Positions 22,931-35,055 of a stretch of DNA of 64,000 nucleotides are shown here, piece by piece. This stretch comes from Ephydatia muelleri (lineage: Eukaryota; Porifera; Demospongiae; Spongillida; Spongillidae). The stretch spans positions 7,854,253 through 7,918,252 of the forward strand of contig JABACO010000009.1 in assembly GCA_013339895.1 (NCBI GenBank), written 5' to 3'. The notes beneath the pieces were generated by a model. It worked only from the letters and a program-made list of their open reading frames with translations. It ran no database searches and was not told the origin of the DNA. The translations under genes were made by a program, and so were the position numbers. Numbering within the stretch: position 1 is the first letter of the stretch; the number at the start of each line of letters is the position of its first letter.

Positions 22931-24156
22931 AACTGTAACGCGATTAGGCTTTCCCGTTTAGCAACTGAGCATACGCACGAGTATAGCCATCGAGCGTTTT
23001 ATCACAAAGTAAATTTTGTGACCATGATAACAGTGACTCCTCCTTTCTACAAACACTTTTGCTATATCTAATGTCATTGTGGTAAAATTTTTGACCGCTT
23101 TGCTAAAACAAAATATCACGCAAGTGTTCCTTTATCGGAGGTCAATCTTCCGTGTCATTGTTATCAATAAGTGACTTACTATGTTATTCATAATATTTCT
23201 AGCACTGGGCTTTAGTTTATTCTCCTGATTCATTCACGCATGTGCATACATCTGTTATAGGACCCAAATCTTAAACCACGCACAAATCTTGAAACTATCA
23301 CAGCACGGGATTTTAATCTCTAAATCAAAGTGATGACAAAGTCAGGCTTATAGGTTGGTGTGGGATGACAGGAATCAACAGATTGCATAAAAATTGAATA
23401 GCTAATGCTTGGATGCACACAAAATTATTCATAAGCATGCAAGTTCATTTTAGGGGTGGTTCTTCATGTGCCGTTCGTAGCAAAAGTTTGCTTCTTTTCG
23501 CTCAAAGCATTACTATGTTGATACATTTTGTAGCTAGCTTTGTTCAATGTTTGTTCTCTATTTAAAAAATGCTAAAACAAGTGCTTAAGCATGTTTAAAA
23601 ATACTGGTTTTCAATGTGCTCCTTCCTAGAACCTTCGAAATTGTCCTTTTCTTCTCCCGTGGTGTTTGACATTTACAAATCAGTGATAGCGTCACAACAG
23701 AACAGAACATTATATAGCTTCGAACAAATAATAACACGTAATGGGAATATATTTCTATGTCATGAAAGAGATTGATAAAGATAGTAAACTGTATCAGGTA
23801 GGATTAAAACAACTGACCCACATGGGTTTGTTTAAAAAAGTGAGTTTACCTTTGGTGCTCAATTTTATTGTATACACATGCACATTTCATCATTTTGCAA
23901 GTTATTCAGGTTTCAAATTTTTAGCTAGCTGTGGTAACGTAAATTATATAATAACATAGTAGGCGGTTGTAGCAATGAAATAAAAGTTAATCACAATAAA
24001 ATATTGTGAAGCTACACCCTGATTTTTGCATAACTATGAGCAACCCCTAATAACCCCTTGTTAAGAGTAATCTTTTACTACTATCATCATTATGTAAGTC
24101 ATGCATGTGTGTACATGTACTGTTATTTCCGATTTTACAAGGCTGCCACTAAGAAT
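22931..24156. other. Intergenic, no gene recognised
   Basis: AT-rich. A 72-codon frame from 23741 (MGIYFYVMKEIDKDSKLYQ) has no known motif; an upstream exon of the HECT gene cannot be excluded. Confidence 0.35.
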
Positions 24157-24500
24157 ACTGTATACCAGGTGTTTGGAAAATGCGCATCAAATGGGTACAA
24201 CTAGAGTAATAAATTATGGCCAATTATTAATTTTGTACTGCACACTGAACGTAGCCTGGAAAGCCTGGGAATAGTAAACATCAAGACCCAGAGGTAAAGT
24301 AAGGCCACAATATTCAAGATTGATTAATTATTAATAAATAATTAGCAATAGTTATCGTTTTGTTTCTCAGTAACTCTGTTGTACTGACTATTATTAGTTA
24401 TGAGTTGATTTATGGGTCTTTTGTTTTTGAGTAATCAGTAACATGGATATCCAAATGCGAGAATTTTTGGTTGGAAGCTTGTTTTCCAAACACCCAGTAC
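24157..24500. mobile_element. MITE-like element, about 340 bp
   Basis: Ends TACTGTATACCAGGTGTTTG and AAACACCCAGTACA are inverted repeats, with GTGTTTGGAAAA matching TTTTCCAAACAC. AT-rich inside, no coding. No clear target duplication seen. Confidence 0.5.
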
Positions 24501-24581
24501 AATGGTTGTGTGTCATTGTATTTAATAATGAAATGTAAGTGAACAAGACCTCCTCACAAAGCTAAAATTCATACATTTCAG

Positions 24582-27500
24582 AGCAGTCCAGTACTCCTGA
24601 GTGCAGCCGTGCTATGCGGGTCATTCGTGGAATGAGAACTGTGGAAGTTAGGCAAGAACAAACCAGTAATTTTGCACCTTATAGTACAAAACGCAAAGGG
24701 AAGCTGAAGAAATGTCAGAGTTGGTCAATGAAACTGGTCTGTCTATGCAGGCAGGATGATGATCAGGTACCAAGCAGTGCCTCGGTGAAAGAAACTTTGC
24801 TGCAGGCTGGACTGGGGGAAAGGAGTGTGGTGTTACCAGACATTTTCTGCACAAAGGAGGAGTTCATGCAGACTATAATGGCAACATTTCCAAAGCTTAA
24901 AAGCTGTGGAGGATTTGAATTCCTTAGGTGCATTCCAAACACAAAACGATTGGAAGTGATCACACCCAAGCTGGCTCATACCCCTAAGCTGCTTCGATCT
25001 ATAATTGGATCTGGTAGAGTCTTCATCAGACCAATCCAGAGCAACTTAAGCTTGGAGGCAGACACATCTGTTTGCTCTTCTCCTGAGGTAGATATTTTAA
25101 TTTTTTAAATTGATTAGCTGGTTTCACTGCAAGATATTAATCATACAGATTATATAGCTTTTGATTATTAATTGTAATTCTATTTGAACCAAAGTCCATT
25201 TGTTAAGTTGTTAAATTGCTTCAATTGCAAGATTTAGAAGCACACATTGTATACTTAGATGACTGAAAAATGTCAGAAGTGTGGAAATGATGTGCACCTG
25301 AATCAGCTGCGCAAACATGTGGAAAGGTGCACCCGGTTAGTAATATATTCGAATTAATAATGCCGATTCAATGTTTACTTTTATGATAGACATGATAGCA
25401 AATCTAGCAGTGAAGAGGACAATGTACTAGCATCGTTTCATTCTGATGATGCTGCATCTCCAGTGTGCATTACTTCATCTGTTGAAGACAAAGTTCGATG
25501 CAAATACAGGTATGCTTATAGAATTATTCATTTTGACTGCAGTCTGATGACACTGAAGAGGAAGAAGGTGGGCTAGTGATGACAAGCAATGCATTGCATG
25601 GCATTGGTGAGGTTCCAATGTAAGTGAAAACAGTTGTTAAATTCAATTTGTATTTGGCCACTCAGGTGGGTTAAGACCACCTACATAAAAAATACGGGGC
25701 TCTTACGACATATGTTTGTGACAAGTTGACACATTCTTAGCATCTGCCAAGTGGTAGCAATGGTTTAGAATTGTGATTTCTGAGTAAACATTTTTTGCTA
25801 CCAAGTGACAAGCGCATTTTTTTATTTTGTGTTTTTAAATCGGCCTCATCAGTGAATGCGCCATATAAATAAATAAATAAATGTTGCAGAATTTGATGCT
25901 TCGCAACATTCATTTGGAGCAAGCAAACGGCAATGATTTTAGGAGCTTGTGGCCTGCATTTGATATAGTGCATTCTAATATCTTTCCACTGGTACAATTA
26001 TCAGTTACGAGTATTTTACAATGTGTCGCAGAAAAAATGCTTTACAATTTGTAGCAAATAGTTTTAAAAGCCAACAAATGCATACAAGGGTAATATTTTA
26101 TTATATCAACATTCTATTATTAATGAACAGGAAAATAATCGAGTATAAAATAATAGCATTTCTTTGACACAAGTAACTCCGTTACTGTTAGATGGCAATT
26201 TTGAAACTAAATAATTAAACAATCATTAATTAGTGATCACATCTATTGAAGTGAGCGAAATGTTTGATGATGTTCTGTGTTGTGGTCAGTGGCCTTGTGC
26301 AGCAAGAGGCTAACTTCAGCAGAACCGGAACAACAAATGTGGAAAGGTATTGGATTCAAAGTATGCATTTCTCTTGCACCTTGCATTGCAGTGTGTAGTA
26401 AAAACTATTGGTATCTACATAAGCCTCATGACAATATGCATATTGTTTTATGCTGAGTCAAAAGAGAATTCAAAAATCAGCCAATTGTAGCAATCCTATG
26501 AAATGCGATCATATTCGGTGTGTGTGTTTGTGTGTACTATAAATTAATCGTACATCGCTCCAGTGATTTAATGTGGTGTGTTTGTTTTGCTCAGTGGACT
26601 CCTGCAACAGGGTGGTGTGATGAATGTGGAGAGGTAGGCACAGTGTGTTGCTATTGTCTTGTTATGCACAAATACAGCTCCAGAACGAATGTCTATGTGT
26701 GGGTGTACATTAGCTTAAGGGATTGTTTTATGTATTTGGTCAAGGGTCATCCATTTCAGCGGCAGACGTACAAATTTTTATTGGGGGGGTTTGAAAGGGG
26801 GAGGGCCTAGGGAGGGGGTGTCCCTCACCCTAAAGGGGTCTGGGGCTATGCCCCAGCTGCTTTTTAAATGTAGTGCTTTTTCCGGGAAATGAAACCTGTA
26901 ATTTTGATCCCGCCGCTTTTGATACATTGTAGAACTTCTCACACAATTTTTTTACCAGTTTTTAATAACACACATGAAAAGAACGTCAATTTTTAAGTAA
27001 ACCCTCTAATTATTCTGACTCATCAAACAAAATAGAATTGCAACACAAACGCCTACGTTTGTCTTGCACAATCGACGTACAAAAGTTTCCGTTTGTAACG
27101 ACAAACACTCAGCATGGTGGGTGGATAGATATCATGGTTAGACCTGTCAACCTTTCTTCAGTCATTGTTGAACGTAAGTGTGTCTTGAAGCGTAACCAAA
27201 AAAGACCTTTCTGCCTGACAAGTTCCAATCAGTGTCGTACATCCAATTAAAATTAGTTGACGAATATTTAGAAAAATGTCTTCATCAGTATATGGCAATG
27301 CATCCATCAAACCTTCTGGTTTGTCTTCATGTCTGCCTTCATTCCAAAAGAATTTGCAGCTAACCAGCTCTTGTTTTAAACCAGTAGCACTTGGCAAATC
27401 AACTTCTCAAAATAGCAGCAGTCAGTCTGGCCAATAATATTATTAATAATTGCAGGGGTGGGGGGGTTTAAACCCCCAAACTTCCCCCCCCCACCCTCCC

Positions 27501-29629
27501 CTCCTAAATTCGCTACTGCATTTGAACAAGTATATTATATTGGTTTTGTTTTTATTATGCTAAGTGGCCTTGTGCAGCAAAGTGCTAACTGCAAGAGAAC
27601 CCAGGCATCAAATGTTGAAAGGTATTGGATTCTAAACATTTGTTTTGTAAAATACCATTGTAGACCACATGGGTATTTATGACCATTTCATTTTATCAGA
27701 GTATTGGTTATCTAGTACTTTGTTGAGCTTGAAGGTTATGTTCATGTGCTAATTGTGTTCATTATTATTCAAATCCTTTGTATTTGCATGAAGTTGTGTT
27801 AAGTTTAATCTGTGCTCTTCTGTACGTGTGATGAGAAAGAGTTTAACTCATTGGTGTGTTGAGTATTTTAACTTTTCTCTTCTATCTGTCAACAGTGTTT
27901 CTGAAGTGTTAAAGAGGCTGGCCACAGCCATCAATTGTGAGACAACTCTTCGCATTACTGTTCATCGTAGCACTGTATGGATGGATGCACTACGGGAGGC
28001 TCAAAAACAGTCATTTTGCGCTTCTTTTCTGCTTAAGGTATGTGTATTTTGCATTCCAAGACAAAGATGATATTATGTCACATCAGGTCACGTTCTTTGG
28101 GGAATCCTCTATTGATGATGGTGGCCCACGGCGAGAGTTTTTTAGACTCCTGGTTCTTCAGGCTGGAGAGAGTCTACTAAGAGGCGACAATATTAAGTTC
28201 TTCTCTTTAAATGTGCCTGCGCTTGTGGTATGTACTGAGAATAGTAGCAATTGTTTTATGTAGCTGAGAGTAAATTCAATATCTGACTGATCTTATTACA
28301 AATTTTTTTTGATAACCATATCATTCTAGGATCAGTTATGTTTTGATTACAAATTGGAAAAACATAAAAATAGCTGCTTTGTTTTTAATTGCACTGTCGT
28401 TAATACAAATCATGTGTATATGAGTTTTTGGAATTAAAATGTACATTACATTTCAGCAACGCCAGTATTATCATTTAGGAGTCCTTGTTGCAATGTCAAT
28501 ACTACAAGGAGGCTGCGGGATTCCATGTTTGTCTTCATCTGTGTACAATTATATAGCATATGGAACCTGTACAAGTGCAGGTGTAAATTTGTGTGATATT
28601 CCAGACCTTTCTCTGAGAGATACTTTTGAAAGAGTAAGTGATCGTTCCTTAATCCCACCAGTATTTTTGTAACATTGATTCACCAAAATTGTCAAGTTTC
28701 TGATTCATGTATCAAATTACAATTAATCGTTCAAGTCCCTACTTAATGGTATTAAAATGTTTTTAACCTTTTAAATCCTGAGGGCGTACAACTTTTAAGA
28801 TTGACTATCTATCATTTTGAAATGTTGTGAGCACATTTATGATCATAATAGTCAGTATGCGCATTGTTTTAATTTACAGGTGATCGCTTCAACATCGTTA
28901 GATGACTTAAAGGCTGTATTTAATGAAGATGGCCCAAGAATGTTGTTAATGGAGTGTGGATATTTTGCCCCTTTGAATAGCCTTGACCTTAAACCACTGA
29001 TACTCTCGACAATTTTGGATTTCCATTTAATGTTAAAGGTGAAAGCCAGTATGGACCAGTTTTTGGAGGGACTACAAACACTGGGGGTCTTGAGTGAAGT
29101 TAAAAGTCAGCCATTGTTGTTCGAACCGTATTTTTTGTATGCAAAATTAAATATCGATGCAGGTAATTGCCTATTCTCACCCTGTCGAGTTATTTTTTAA
29201 ATGAACTCATTTTTGCAGATATCCTCAGATCTATTCTGAGAGTGGACTTCAGTGAGAATAGTGCATCTAAGCGCACAACTGAATATTCAGCGTATTGTAA
29301 CTTCAATATCTTCATCGAAGAGTGCAATGATGGTAGGTATAATAGTGAAGTTTTCATTAAGTTATTACACTTTCTATGTAATAGAAACTGCTGATGGCTG
29401 CACTTTGGGAGATCTGTTGTCCTTCTTTACAGGGAGTTCAACGATTCCTCCGCAAGGCTTTAATAAACAGTGCACAATCACTTTCAATCACGGAAGTGAT
29501 CGTTTACCTACAGCCTCTACCTGTAGTCTTGAAATTCGTCTACCCACCTGTCATGGTGAGGACTATGGTTCCTTCAAGGATGCTATGGTCCTCGCCTTGA
29601 AATGTCACGATGGTTTTGGCCAACTTTGA
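24582..29629 (+). CDS. HECT-domain E3 ubiquitin ligase, multi-exon
   Basis: Exons by GT-AG borders and phase: 24582-25087, 25259-25335, 25390-25509, 25543-25619, a choice of 26290-26346, 26595-26633 or 27565-27621, then 27896-28037, 28087-28227, 28457-28633, 28880-29162, 29219-29332 and 29385-29629 (stop). Exon 2 encodes a zinc-finger-like CQKCGNDVHLNQLRKHVERC; exon 3 is acidic and Ser-rich. From 28087 the HECT fold starts (VTFFGESSIDDGGPRREFF). The C-lobe holds the catalytic cysteine in TASTCSLEIRLPT (about 29512-29550). The plan resembles the G2E3-like HECT proteins that are common in fish and invertebrates. Such enzymes pass ubiquitin from E2 to substrate through the cysteine. The 5' end was not found, and the joint at 25509/25543 does not keep phase (see findings). 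All HECT exons are open. Confidence 0.85.
26290..26346 (+). CDS. HECT gene cassette exon, variant 1
   Basis: 57 bp between TGGTCAG and GTATTGG. Encodes (I)GLVQQEANFSRTGTTNVER in the phase set by the preceding exon and the following HECT exons. Resembles the exons at 26595 and 27565. Confidence 0.7.
26595..26633 (+). CDS. HECT gene cassette exon, variant 2 (short)
   Basis: 39 bp between GCTCAG and GTAGGC. Encodes GLLQQGGVMNVER: the same beginning and NVER end as the other two variants but six codons shorter. Phase is identical. Confidence 0.55.
26740..26860. repeat. G-rich interspersed fragment in HECT intron
   Basis: Text such as GGGGTCTGGGGCTATGCCCC and GGGGGTGTCCCTCACCC is typical of the end of an interspersed repeat. 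No other full copy in the window. Confidence 0.35.
27565..27621 (+). CDS. HECT gene cassette exon, variant 3
   Basis: 57 bp between a CTAAG acceptor and GTATTGG. Encodes GLVQQSANCKRTQASNVER. The flanking intron after it also resembles that of variant 1 (GTATTGGATTC). Confidence 0.65.
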
Positions 29630-30174
29630 ACTGTTTGTTTTGTTTTTTTTTGTTGATAACTTCATATTAATCATTGATATTTCATTTCATTCTCGTATCC
29701 CTCATATCATCACAATACTCATTGCTGAACGTCGTCCTTGTTTTATTCTTGTATCGTGTATTGCTATATATATTTTACACGAACCTGTTTCACAAAGATA
29801 TGGTCGAGTCCGTTGTATTTCATTGTGCTATTTGGTGTCACCAAAGAAGGCTCAGGAACACGTTAGTGTGCAAGAGAATTATAGTAGGAGAGAAGCAGAA
29901 CATTGGATCAGAATTGCACAGCACATCTGCGTAGAGCCTTTGGAATTGATATTTATTTTGTCATCGGTACACGCACCCACAATACTTGCAGTTGTGTTGT
30001 TTAGTCTGTAGGAGTAACACATCCAATGGTGTATCCAATTTTAATACCTGTATGAGGTAGTTTAAGAGATGTGGTTGCATTTGAAGTAGTGGCATTTACA
30101 CAAAGTAAAATCACCCAGACTCTATGAAGTGTGTGTGCGTGTGTGTGTGTGCATAGATTCTCTAAATAATCTAT

Positions 30175-30217
<43 letters not shown>

Positions 30218-30800
30218 TGTACATATCAGTAAAGTCACAGTTACATGCATGCATGTTGAACCCATAAGCAGACTCATGTGTTAGTACCCACAAACCAGTG
30301 ACCCAAACCCTAGCAGTATAATTGTCTATGTAGTTTAGTGTGTATGCAATGTATTATATCGATTATATGAATTTAAATTAAAGTTATAATTATATTGAAC
30401 ATATGTTGCATAATATACCGTATCATTATGACTCAATTGTCAGAGGGAAAACTTTTCTATTAAGGATTATTTACACCTCGATTGTTTTCTATCGATGCGA
30501 AAAAGAGACCGATTGGATTGTACCGACGTGATTTATACACCGATACAGTTTCGTCGATACGAGTTTGGCGTCAAAAAAGTAGAATAAATTTTTAAGTTAA
30601 TGGATACCCGACCTGTGTCGATACGTCTAGTGCGACGTTCCATCGCACACAATTTGGGCTCGATCCAGACGCATGGAACCAGTTTTGGCCTCAATCGATT
30701 TTCGTCGAAGTAGATGTGACCACGATCGCGTTCGATCGAAGTGAAAAAGCGATCGATCGAAGATGATCGACGTCATTATTGCAATGATTGTTTTCCATCG
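29630..30800. other. HECT 3' region and intergenic sequence
   Basis: Short frames only. Contains two (TG)n runs (30130-30151 and 30175-30214). From about 30480 the sequence becomes rich in TCGA/CpG, which may be the upstream part of the DIRS-type element. Confidence 0.45.
30175..30214. repeat. (TG)n microsatellite
   Basis: Perfect TG dinucleotide run of about 40 bp. Confidence 0.95.
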
Positions 30801-33070
30801 ATGGAGGTTTGCTGTCAAATAGAAACGACGAATTTTGACCTAAACGGCGTTCCATATAAGCGAGACACACGATCTTCGAGCGTGTCCGTCAAATCCCGAC
30901 ACTGGAATCCTCGATCACAGGTCATCGAGCCCTTACGGGAATTCGTCGTCAAAGGACGTCTGCCGGAACTTTAACGACGGGAAATGCCGCTACGATCGGT
31001 GCAAGTATCGGCACGTTTGCCGCGAGTGCTTCGGGCCCCATCCATGGTGCGAGTGCTCGAGGAACACCCGTCGAGAGGACCGCAATGGTCGCGATCGGTC
31101 CAGGCCACCACGTCCTTAGAGTGTACATACATGCATGCATGATATTTGTATGAGTGCATTTCTCATGTTTGCCCTCCACCCATTGGGTGTGAACACCTGC
31201 TCAGACAGGTTTGCATTTATAACATTTAACGGCCGATGTGTTAAGTAGGTGCATTGCGCGTTATTTAATTTTAGTGGGTGGTTGCTTGTATTGCAGGTTC
31301 TACAACCTATCCCTACACTCGCGATTTGATGCGATTGCAATCGTGCACCTCGTTACCGCCGTCTCACGTCGAGCTATTCGAGGGTGGTCGCACCCCGTTG
31401 ATCCTCGCCGCATGGGAAGCTGCACTTGCCAGGCACCCTGACAGAGACTTTGCCGCGTACATCTGTTCAGGTATACGATTTGGATTCAGGATCGGTTTCG
31501 TCCGCGGTCGTTCACTCAAAAGTGCCTCCGCCAACATGTTCTCCTCGTTCCAGCACCCGGATATTATTCAAGAGTATATCTCGAAGGAACTGGATCTGGG
31601 CAGGACGCTTGGACCCCTGGACCCAACCTGCTACACCACTGTCCACATTAACAGATTCGGTGTTGTTCCCAAAGGTCACAATACTGGTAAATGGCGTCTG
31701 ATAACAGACTTGTCCTACCCACCCGGGCATAGTGTGAATGACGGGATCGATCCAGAGCTCTGTTCCCTCCACTACACCTCGGTGGACGACGTGGCGACGG
31801 TAGCCGTTGAGCTAGGCCAAGGTGCACTTATGACAAAGGTTGATATTGAGGCAGCATATCGTTTGGTCCCGGTTCACCCCCACGATCGACCACTTTTGGG
31901 TATGGAATGGAAGGGTCAGATCTTCGCTGATCCAATGCTGCCTTTCGGTCTCCGGTCGGCGCCCAAGATCTTCAACGCCATAGCCGACGCGCTGGAGTGG
32001 TATCTGAAGTCACGGGGGATCGCCCACGTATTTCATTATTTGGACGACTTCGCCATTGTTGGGTCGCCTAGCTCGGACGAGTGCATGAGAGCATTATCTG
32101 TGATGCGGCAGGCGTGCGTCGAACTCGGGATACCGCTGGCGGAACACAAGACCGAGGGCCCAGCCACTCGGATAACATTTCTCGGGATCATGATTGACAC
32201 AACGGCTGGCCAACTGAGTCTTCCACCGGAGAAGCTCGCGCGGGTGCAGTCGTTACTAACTGATTGGGGAGACCGGAAGTCATGCTCGAAGAAGGAACTG
32301 GAGTCATTGATTGGTACGTTGAATCACGCCTGCAAGGTCATTCGCCCCGGGCGGTCCTTCCTCAGGAGGATGATAGACCTGCTTAAACGGTATAAAATGG
32401 CTCATCATCAGATACGACTCAATCGAGAATTCCGCTCTGATTTACGGTGGTGGACGAACTTTATCGTGCCGTGGAACGGGGTCTCGTATTTGTCGGCAGG
32501 ACCCACATCAGAGTTCGCGTCTGATGCCTCGGGGTCGTGGGGGTGTGGCGCCCATACAACAGACTCGTGGTTCCAAATCCGGTGGGACGAACAGTCGTTG
32601 CCTTTCTCAATCACGATAAAGGAACTGCTGCCGATTATGGTAGCAGCTGTAGTGTGGGGCACGCGCTGGCGAGCCCAGAAAGTTCTTTGCCACTGCGATA
32701 ATCAAGCGGTTGTTGTAAACAGCCACAGTTAATGCACATGTTGCGTTGCCTGTTTTTTGTCGAAGCATCGTACGGTTTTGAGTTATCCGCCTCCTATATA
32801 CCTACTAAGGCGAACGATCTAGCTGATGACCTCTCCCGCAATAATCTGTCTTCCTTCCTGTCCAAGGTTCCAGCACTCAAAGGGAGTCAGGTAAAGATTC
32901 CCACCCAGCTACTGGAGATCCTGGTCGACACGTCGGGGGACTGGACGTCACAAACCTGGACACGTCGCTTCAGGGATACTTTCGCAATGGCCTCGCCTCG
33001 TCCACACACCGATCCTACGACTGTGCACTGAGGCGTTTTAATTAAGAGAAAGAGAACGTTTGTGTATGGA
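30800..33070 (+). mobile_element. DIRS-type retrotransposon fossil
   Basis: Parts seen in order: a cysteine/histidine zinc-knuckle segment of gag type (about 30960-31110), a DIRS-family reverse transcriptase plus RNase H in one long open frame (31278-32732, with DIEAAYRLVPVHP, the YLDDFAIV catalytic box, LGIMIDTTAG and SDASGSWGCG), and the N-terminal part of a tyrosine recombinase (up to about 33030). Motif style and the RT-RNase H-recombinase order are those of DIRS-1-like elements, which use a tyrosine recombinase rather than an integrase. Broken, with a few breaks. The long open pol frame and high CpG content suggest a young insertion. Confidence 0.85.
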
Positions 33071-33129
33071 TTCGGATAGAGCTGCGAACGCTGATCACGG
33101 CGATGTAAGTTTTAAAAGTGGCGCATGCA

Positions 33130-33419
33130 TACATATACAGGGTGTCTACGAAAGAACGCAACGCTTTTGAACGGGAATAACTTTTGATAGGATTAAGAAA
33201 AATATATCATATAGTTGGTCGGTTTCCTCAAATTGTTTTCCATCCTTTTTATTAATCATGCTAATTAATTTTAATAATCACAATAAATTTACTGATTTTG
33301 AAAGTTCGTATGTGTTCACGTATCGATTGTGAAGCTTCGTTCTTTTTTTCACATTCACAACTAAAACTACGACCCGTTACCTATTTCTCTTTGCGCACAC
33401 GACCTCGCCCTTTTACCAG
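33130..33419. other. AT-rich spacer, possible element end
   Basis: Begins ACAGGGTGTCTACGAAAG, which looks like a transposon terminus, but no partner end was found. No coding. Confidence 0.3.
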
Positions 33420-34832
33420 TCTATCACGTGATACAATTCGGAGGCGGATCTTCTTTCCTTAATGCAATGCCCCACCTCCTACGTGGGTGTTATGAGTCAG
33501 TGAATTGTCTTAAAGGTTCTTGAAGTACATCAAAGCATGGAGTCAGCGGAGGAAGCCACTTCATCATGTTTACATCCAATGTGGTGCGCACCAATTAGAA
33601 CAATCGTACAGACAGGCACTCACTGCACTCAGGTACTACGGGCTGATATGAATTTGACATGCAATGCCATTCTGTGAGTTAGAAAACGGAGACACACACG
33701 TTAAACTTACGCGGAAATATTAATGTGGATACGAGCCTTATTTCTAGTTTGAGATCATAGTTTGTGCTGTTGCTTAATTATGTGTCGATGTGTAGACCAT
33801 CGATCTCTTTAACACATTCTTAGTTATGTTAGACTTTATTTTAAAGCACTGACAAATGTTGCAAGCCTGCAGTAAAGTTTTAGGTGTGCTTTACTTTCAA
33901 TGTCCATCCCATGCTGATCGATTTCTGTTGCTGCTTGTGTCTGGATGGGCTCTCTTCCTTTTAAACAGACAGTTGTGATATGAGGAGGTGTTTTTGTTAA
34001 AAATCGCCAGCTACAAGGGCTCCACCAGATAGGTTTTCAACGATTGGATTTAAGATCAACTGGTGTCATTGTATCACGGTGCGAGCCTTTTAGCTTAGAT
34101 TCCCAGGTTGGGGTGTGCCTAAATTGGGGTTAGATGAATTTTGAAGACAGCTGTCTTTGGAGAGGTGTGATTACATCAAGTTTGAGCTTTTTTAGCTGTG
34201 TTAACTGTTGCCTATGCATATTGACTGTGTTTTTTTTATGTGAGGGTGTGCTTATGTCGGGTGTTGACCAATAAGGATTGGGTAGGGTTGTAGCTAGTTC
34301 CCAGATCATAATGTGCACTGATGCATATGTATGTTTTTATGTTAGGGGCCAATGCTTACATTTTAGAGTATCAGCTGACCTCGAGCTATGTTTTAGATGA
34401 TATCGTTAGAGAGTATGAGCTTTAATTTCAATGCATAAAGCTATGAGTTTCTTAGCAGATCACAATCACTGTATGTCTTAAGAGAGCATCATGTTTTGCG
34501 CCTTGCTGTTAGCTACATGTAGTTCCCAGTTTATTATGTACGTGCTGTTGCTTATGTATCAGCCTTAGGAGACTCCTGTTGTGGTGTAGCAAGCCTCCAG
34601 CTAGGTTTTAAATGGTTGGATGTTCGTGTGGTGCCATGCTTAAGAGTAGTCTCTGCTTTAAGAGACTCAGGTGTAATGTGTAACTAGAAAAGCTTTGTGT
34701 TCTTGAAAATGCTACAAAATACACCTGTACGAACTTGAAGATTACTGATTTAAGAGAGGTTTGTATTTGCACAAATTGTGGTTGCGATTGACAATATCAT
34801 AATGTTTTTGCTGTATATGGATAGACTCTGCT

Positions 34833-35055
34833 TTAACTCTTTCGCAGGCAAAGCCAATTATTGCGGTACACATGTGCAAAAAAAAGTGTTGTGCATTGCA
34901 GGAAAACGTAGTTAGCAAACAACTTACACTATATGACCAAGAAACAACTGATCAATATGTTGTTGACTGCAAAGTGTTAACTGCTTGGATAAACAGAGTG
35001 GCTTTAGTATAGCACCTGCGGCGCAATATTGCTCTCTTGCCCGTGTAAGAGTTAA
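34833..35055. mobile_element. piggyBac-like MITE nested in left foldback arm
   Basis: Bounded by TTAA on both sides. Ends CTCTTTCGCAGGCAA and TTGCCCGTGTAAGAG are inverted repeats. Copies at 36682-36904 (in the other arm) and 44671-44923. Non-coding, 223 bp. Confidence 0.75.
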
